Assembly (NCBI GenBank): GCA_964541725.1
Contig: CAZIQG010000053.1
Location: 1-8,375 of the forward strand
Source: JAGOUY01 sp964541725
GTDB taxonomy: Bacteria; Patescibacteriota; Patescibacteriia; 2-12-FULL-60-25
DNA length: 8,375 bases
Reading direction: 5' to 3'
The position numbers were made by a program, and so were the translations under genes. The notes under the pieces were generated by a model. The model did no database searches. It was not told the DNA's origin and saw nothing but the letters and a program-made list of their open reading frames with translations. Of the stretch, positions 5,324 to 8,375 are shown in pieces; within the stretch, counting starts at the first letter, position 1; every line of letters begins with the position of its first letter.

Positions 5324-5944
5324 ATGATTTATCTGATCGGTGGAGCTCCACGCTGTGGCAAAACAACCCTAACAAAACGGTTGGCTAAACAAAAAAAGAT
5401 TTCTTATCTTTCGACGGATACAGTCCGTCACATGATTGTTGCGTGCACACCTTATCGACAACGAGGCAAAAAATTTCCCATTGAATTACAAAAGTCTGCT
5501 GCGCCGTATCATAATCTAAACACGCAGACACCCAATGCCTTACTGAAGACGGACGTTACAGAGGCTAGATCGATATGGCCGAGCACAAGAAGGCTTATCG
5601 AAGATCTGATCGAGTCTCAAGAAGATTTTATCATCGAGGGTGTGCACCTTCTGCCAATGCTCATTAAGCAGCTGCAGGTGACACCAATGTGGAAATACAT
5701 AAAACCAGTCTATCTTGTGAAGATGAATATTGATGATATTCTGTCCGGATTTCATAAAAATGAATCTAAACATGATTGGCTTGCAGGGGCACTTCGTGAT
5801 AAGGATCTACTGAAAAAAGCGGCGAAGATGGTTCAGACGGAGAGTCTCTATATCAAAGCACAAGCTCAGAAATTTGAGCTTCCTGTTGTCGATACAGGAA
5901 TAGATTTTGATAAAGCGATTCGATCCATATCGAGACAGTTATAA
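5324..5944 (+). CDS. P-loop kinase-like NTPase (2-phosphoglycerate kinase-like)
   Basis: The 206-residue protein starts MIYLIGGAPRCGKTT, with a Walker A loop at 7-14. STDTVR (30-35) sits where small-molecule kinases bind phosphoacceptor and magnesium, and FIIEGVHLLP (102-111) follows the second strand. This arrangement resembles 2-phosphoglycerate kinase and related small-molecule kinases; the real substrate cannot be read from sequence. The start is fixed by the tight N-terminus, but there is no clear Shine-Dalgarno site (only AAGG next to the ATG) and little room for a promoter after the terminator at 5312. Read-through from the tRNA unit is possible. Third codon positions are richer in A/T than in the ZIP or oxygenase genes, hinting at a different history. 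Confidence 0.75.
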   Translation: MIYLIGGAPRCGKTTLTKRLAKQKKISYLSTDTVRHMIVACTPYRQRGKKFPIELQKSAAPYHNLNTQTPNALLKTDVTEARSIWPSTRRLIEDLIESQEDFIIEGVHLLPMLIKQLQVTPMWKYIKPVYLVKMNIDDILSGFHKNESKHDWLAGALRDKDLLKKAAKMVQTESLYIKAQAQKFELPVVDTGIDFDKAIRSISRQL

Positions 5945-5996
5945 TATCCTCCAGGATGGCCTGGCAACAAAAATCCCTGCTTAAACGGCGGCGATC

Positions 5997-6024
5997 TTGT
6001 TACAAATGCCACTCTTGCTATAAC
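5997..6024 (+). promoter_or_regulatory. Putative sigma70-type promoter for the NTF2-like gene
   Basis: TTGTTA (5997-6002) and TATAAC (6019-6024; five of six) are separated by 16 bp. Transcription would start near 6031, about 23 nt before the ATG at 6054. There is no Shine-Dalgarno site in that leader. Confidence 0.55.
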
Positions 6025-6053
6025 CCACTTAGTCACCTACGGTATCTATCATT

Positions 6054-6434
6054 ATGACAACCGAACAAATACGTTCCATCCTTGAAACATACGGCAAGGC
6101 GTGGGAATCACAAGATCCTGAATTAATCATCAGCATTTTTACCGAATATGCGACCTATCAAGAAGGTCCGTTTGCCGTGCCCATGCAGGGACGCGATGCG
6201 ATAAAAAAATATTGGTTGAAAAAAGTCGTACAAGAGCAAAAAGACATCCACTTTAAGCTGCTCAATCTCCTCACTCAAGGCAACCAAGCGGCAGCTGAAT
6301 GGAACGGGGACTTCGTTGATACGGTCACAAACGAACAGGTTCACATGTACGAAGCAGCATTTCTTACATTTAAAGAAGGAAAGATCTCATCGCTTCGTGA
6401 GACGTGGAGATCGCAACGGACGCCTCTTGCCTAA
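6054..6434 (+). CDS. NTF2-like / SnoaL-like domain protein
   Basis: The 126-residue protein fits a single NTF2-like alpha+beta barrel. The N-terminal helix has YGKAWESQDPELIISIFTE (14-32), followed by ATYQEGPF and MQGRDAIKKYW, the usual helix-turn pattern of SnoaL-like ketosteroid-isomerase relatives. The C-terminal strands include AAAEWNGDF and MYEAAFLTFKEGKISSLRETW, typical of the family. Such proteins bind small hydrophobic ligands or act as isomerases or hydrolases, and the role here is unknown. No signal peptide or membrane segment is visible. It has its own likely promoter and a terminator after it, so it appears monocistronic. Confidence 0.85.
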   Translation: MTTEQIRSILETYGKAWESQDPELIISIFTEYATYQEGPFAVPMQGRDAIKKYWLKKVVQEQKDIHFKLLNLLTQGNQAAAEWNGDFVDTVTNEQVHMYEAAFLTFKEGKISSLRETWRSQRTPLA

Positions 6435-6644
6435 ATCGCATCATCTGCTTCAAAGTTTCGAACCAGCTCCCCGATGGCCCGCCACAAGAAAAACTCGTCT
6501 CACAAAGACGGGTTTTCTTATTTATGCATGCGGAGTTTTATGGTTTTCGAAACAATTTTCTACAAAAAAACATTCTACCCACTGTCTATTCAGACGTGGA
6601 CGCGGATCTTTACGTGGGCTAGACTCGCTAAATAGAGAGAGATT
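6435..6644. other. Intergenic region between the NTF2-like and pirin genes
   Basis: It contains the terminator at 6486-6519, an A/T-rich stretch (6535-6575), and GAGAGAG just before the pirin start as a weak ribosome site. A short frame at 6523-6621 (ATG to TAG) ends in YSDVDADLYV, which resembles the strand before the DGD motif of some family 2 glycosyltransferases. It may be a gene remnant or chance. I see no convincing -35/-10 pair for pirin. Confidence 0.4.
6486..6519 (+). terminator. Rho-independent terminator after the NTF2-like gene
   Basis: AAGAAAA...CTCGTCT (6486-6500) pairs with AGACGGGTTTTCTT (6506-6519), with one bulged A, one G-U pair and a 5-nt loop, CACAA. The right arm is T-rich. 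It lies 51 bases after the stop codon. Confidence 0.8.
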
Positions 6645-7361
6645 ATGATGATTCTTCGACGCTCCCATGAACGCGGTCATGTCGTACACCATTGGCTTGA
6701 TACATATCATACATTCTCGTTTGCCCACTATTACGACCCTCAATGGATGAGTTTTGGCTCACTCCGCGTAATAAACGAGGATCGTATTCAGGGTAAAGAA
6801 GGTTTTGGCGAACACTTCCACAACAACATGGAAATTTTGACATATGTATTGAGCGGCGAACTCGCGCATCATGACAGCCTGGGAAACGGATCGACGATCC
6901 ACCCTAACGAGATCCAATACATGTCGGCCGGTACAGGCATCATGCATAGCGAGATGAATCCGGGAGACGCTACGACGCACTTATTGCAAATCTGGATCGA
7001 ACCAAACGTATATGGCGAAATACCTCGTTATCAAGACAAGAAGCTCGGCCAAGCAGAATTAGGAACGCTAGAACTGCTCGCTTCGAGCGATGGACGATCG
7101 GAAAGCATCGTAATTCGCCAAGATGCGGACATATATCGAGGCATCTTTGCACCAGGCACATCTATATCACTCCCAAGGCACGCAAATCGTATTCAATGGA
7201 TCCAGGTTATCTCTGGCGATCTAAACGTGAACGATACAACCCTTTCCACAGGAGATGCCTGTGGACTACAGGACGAAACAGATATCTCACTTACTGCAAA
7301 ATCCCAAGCGCATTTTCTTTTATTCGATCTCACATCGAATAGCGTTCGATCAAATATATAA
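6645..7361 (+). CDS. Pirin family protein (YhhW-like bicupin)
   Basis: Pirins are two-domain cupins that bind one metal in the N-terminal domain; some bacterial members oxidise quercetin. The 238-residue protein opens MMILRRSHERGHVVHHWLDT and has SFAHYYDPQWMSFGSLRVINED, the family's N-terminal signature. The metal ligands are H57 and H59 (GEHFHNNMEI) and H101 and E103 (GTGIMHSEMN), the same spacing as in YhhW and human pirin. The C-terminal cupin (about 128-235) is present and lacks an obvious metal site. The start is at tandem ATGs (6645 and 6648), preceded by AGAGAGA with about 4-6 nt spacing. It is monocistronic as far as the window shows, and its substrate is unknown. Confidence 0.95.
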   Translation: MMILRRSHERGHVVHHWLDTYHTFSFAHYYDPQWMSFGSLRVINEDRIQGKEGFGEHFHNNMEILTYVLSGELAHHDSLGNGSTIHPNEIQYMSAGTGIMHSEMNPGDATTHLLQIWIEPNVYGEIPRYQDKKLGQAELGTLELLASSDGRSESIVIRQDADIYRGIFAPGTSISLPRHANRIQWIQVISGDLNVNDTTLSTGDACGLQDETDISLTAKSQAHFLLFDLTSNSVRSNI

Positions 7362-7391
7362 GCCGCCAACTTTACAATTAAGCTGAAATTA

Positions 7392-7568
7392 TTACGTTCC
7401 TTTTCGGTATTGACGACGTTTCCCTAAAAGAATCGCAACAAACACCGCTCCATTGATAAGAAAAATATACAAAGGATATACCAGCAAAGACGCATCCATA
7501 TTTTGTCGCCATAAAGCGCGCACCTTCCTCGGTAACCACATGAGATAAATCGCAATATAATGACGCAT
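7392..7568 (-). CDS. Small hypothetical membrane protein (58 aa)
   Basis: The ATG at 7566-7568 opens a 58-codon frame ending at TAA 7392-7394. The N-terminal 20 residues are amphipathic and basic (MRHYIAIYLMWLPRKVRALW). A hydrophobic segment follows at about 28-49 (LLVYPLYIFLINGAVFVAIL), then a basic tail, GKRRQYRKGT. The profile is that of a single-pass membrane protein with its C-terminus inside, by the positive-inside rule. It converges with pirin (stop 7361) and diverges from the oxygenase (start 7591). I do not recognise the family and see no Shine-Dalgarno site. Support comes from the protein-like composition and the fit between neighbours. Confidence 0.6.
   Translation of the reverse strand: MRHYIAIYLMWLPRKVRALWRQNMDASLLVYPLYIFLINGAVFVAILLGKRRQYRKGT
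7556..7561 (+). promoter_or_regulatory. Perfect -10 box TATAAT for the oxygenase gene
   Basis: TATAAT matches the -10 consensus exactly and places transcription start near 7568, about 23 nt before the ATG at 7591. The -35 region 17 bp upstream (TAACCA, 7533-7538) is poor. The box lies inside the first codons of the divergent small membrane protein gene. Confidence 0.5.
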
Positions 7569-7590
7569 ATGTTAGCGTTATGCATCATCT

Positions 7591-8375
7591 ATGCCCTCTC
7601 GCTACGAAACCCTGGTACACGATTTGGACACCAAATCATTCCATAAAATGCCCCTTCGCTGCTCACGCGCAGACATCGAAACAGCCGTGAAAGCGTTCTT
7701 TACATTCATGGAATTACCAGACACAACCAAAAGACGATTTGCCTTCAAACTTGAGGATTACCAAGGCCAGATGGAAATTGGATACTGGACTCGCTCACGC
7801 GCCGAAGGGAAAGCAGATAATCGAGAATACTTTCATTACGATAACGCCGCCGATGAGGAATTTCGTAAAACAGGAGCAGATTGCCCCGAGCTGATCACAT
7901 TCTTAGATGCCGCCAAAATCGTTTACGAGGCGACACTCCCCACGCTCCGCGAAGCTGTTCAAATTATCGACGAAGTATACCCCGGCATCGAAAAGAAGAT
8001 TTTCGAACCTGGTCCCGGTCGATTCCTGCAAACCCCTCTTCGTTTCTTAGGATATCCAAATACCGATCCAGGAGACTTCCTTGCCTCCGGACACTACGAC
8101 AAAGGCATCGTGACCCTTGCCATTGCGGAGAGCGCGCCCGGACTCCGCATCGGAAAAACACCGGACACCGTCCAAGACGTTATCCATGAAGAAGGCTACG
8201 GCCTCTTTTTCCCCGCCATTCAACTTGAACCTCTTACAAACCCCCACTTTGCCCCAAGCTGGCACGACGTCATCCAAAAAGACCAGGACACATTCACATC
8301 AAACTATTCCCGCTGGGCCGTCGTCCTATTTTTTGCTGCCTGGGATGAAAGAGCGACGACGTGGGAAGATCGACA
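7591..8375 (+). CDS. 2OG-Fe(II) oxygenase, isopenicillin N synthase-like (3' end outside window)
   Basis: The frame opens at the ATG at 7591, the first start after an in-frame TAG at 7573, and runs to the window edge, giving 261 codons without a stop. The C-terminal half has the double-stranded beta-helix signature: LRFLGYPNTDPGDFLASGHYDKG (150-172) holds H168-x-D170, WHDV gives H225 55 residues after the Asp, and SRWAVVLFF (240-248) gives the Arg that would bind the 2-oxoglutarate carboxylate. The HxD-to-His spacing is close to that of isopenicillin N synthase. The N-terminal half (LPDTTKRRF, REYFHY) fits the IPNS-like N-terminal domain. These enzymes hydroxylate or cyclise small molecules; the substrate is unknown. 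No Shine-Dalgarno site precedes the ATG. Confidence 0.85.
   Translation, partial: MPSRYETLVHDLDTKSFHKMPLRCSRADIETAVKAFFTFMELPDTTKRRFAFKLEDYQGQMEIGYWTRSRAEGKADNREYFHYDNAADEEFRKTGADCPELITFLDAAKIVYEATLPTLREAVQIIDEVYPGIEKKIFEPGPGRFLQTPLRFLGYPNTDPGDFLASGHYDKGIVTLAIAESAPGLRIGKTPDTVQDVIHEEGYGLFFPAIQLEPLTNPHFAPSWHDVIQKDQDTFTSNYSRWAVVLFFAAWDERATTWEDR

Noticed and set aside
5093..5375. Minus-strand frames across the tRNA segment (RRDSNPR-type peptides)
   Set aside because: They are the antisense translation of tRNA T-arms and acceptors, a well-known source of false proteins.
5951..5964. CCAGG-ATGG-CCTGG hairpin after the kinase-like gene as a terminator
   Set aside because: Only 5 bp with no T-run after it; too weak to call.
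6440..6485. TTTCGAACC...CGCCA stretch as the 3' end of a tRNA
   Set aside because: The flanks of TTCGAAC do not pair as a T-stem and no acceptor or anticodon arm is present upstream.
7881..8277. Arg-rich plus-strand frame at 7881-8189 and minus-strand frames over 7964-8277
   Set aside because: Shadows of the 2OG oxygenase frame, which has conserved HxD...H...R residues.
1..8375. CRISPR array, transposase, phage or defence genes
   Set aside because: No regularly spaced repeats, no DDE or recombinase motifs, and no toxin-antitoxin or nuclease signatures seen on either strand.

Overview
The window reads as an ordinary chromosomal stretch from a small bacterial genome, most plausibly Patescibacteria (CPR). 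The reasons are a prolyl-tRNA synthetase without its editing insertion, compact genes, few clear Shine-Dalgarno sites, and a mix of single-copy housekeeping and small accessory enzymes. TGA is a normal stop here, so a TGA-recoding lineage is unlikely. The phylum assignment is inference from gene content and was not tested by a search.

Left part (1-2645): the last 25 codons of an HU-type DNA-binding protein (+) face prolyl-tRNA synthetase (proS, -) across a perfect bidirectional hairpin terminator. proS is broken in the given sequence by one extra G in a G7 run. Its true N-terminus (start 1415) lies in a different frame from the rest. Upstream are a GC-rich stretch with a possible 61-residue ORF, then an AlkD-type DNA glycosylase (-). 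A REP-like palindrome sits in front of the glycosylase.

Middle (2617-5056): a ZIP-family metal transporter (+) with a His-rich loop converges on a two-gene minus-strand operon. The operon holds a small histidine phosphatase overlapping, by ATGA, a protein that ends in a PEP-utilising phosphohistidine swivel domain. This pairing suggests that phosphohistidine is made and removed on the same product.

RNA segment (4992-5312): a sigma70-like promoter drives tRNA-Asp(GTC), which has its own terminator. A tRNA-Asp-derived element follows. It carries a 22-nt insertion in the D-arm and a replaced anticodon arm without T33, and ends in its own terminator.

Right part (5324-8375): a P-loop kinase-like protein with AT-richer codons, an NTF2/SnoaL-like protein, a pirin of the YhhW type, a 58-residue membrane protein on the minus strand, and an IPNS-like 2OG-Fe(II) oxygenase that runs off the window. 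No CRISPR array, transposase, phage gene or defence cassette was seen. The strongest candidates for something new are the tRNA-derived RNA, the phosphatase/phosphohistidine pair, and the proS frameshift.
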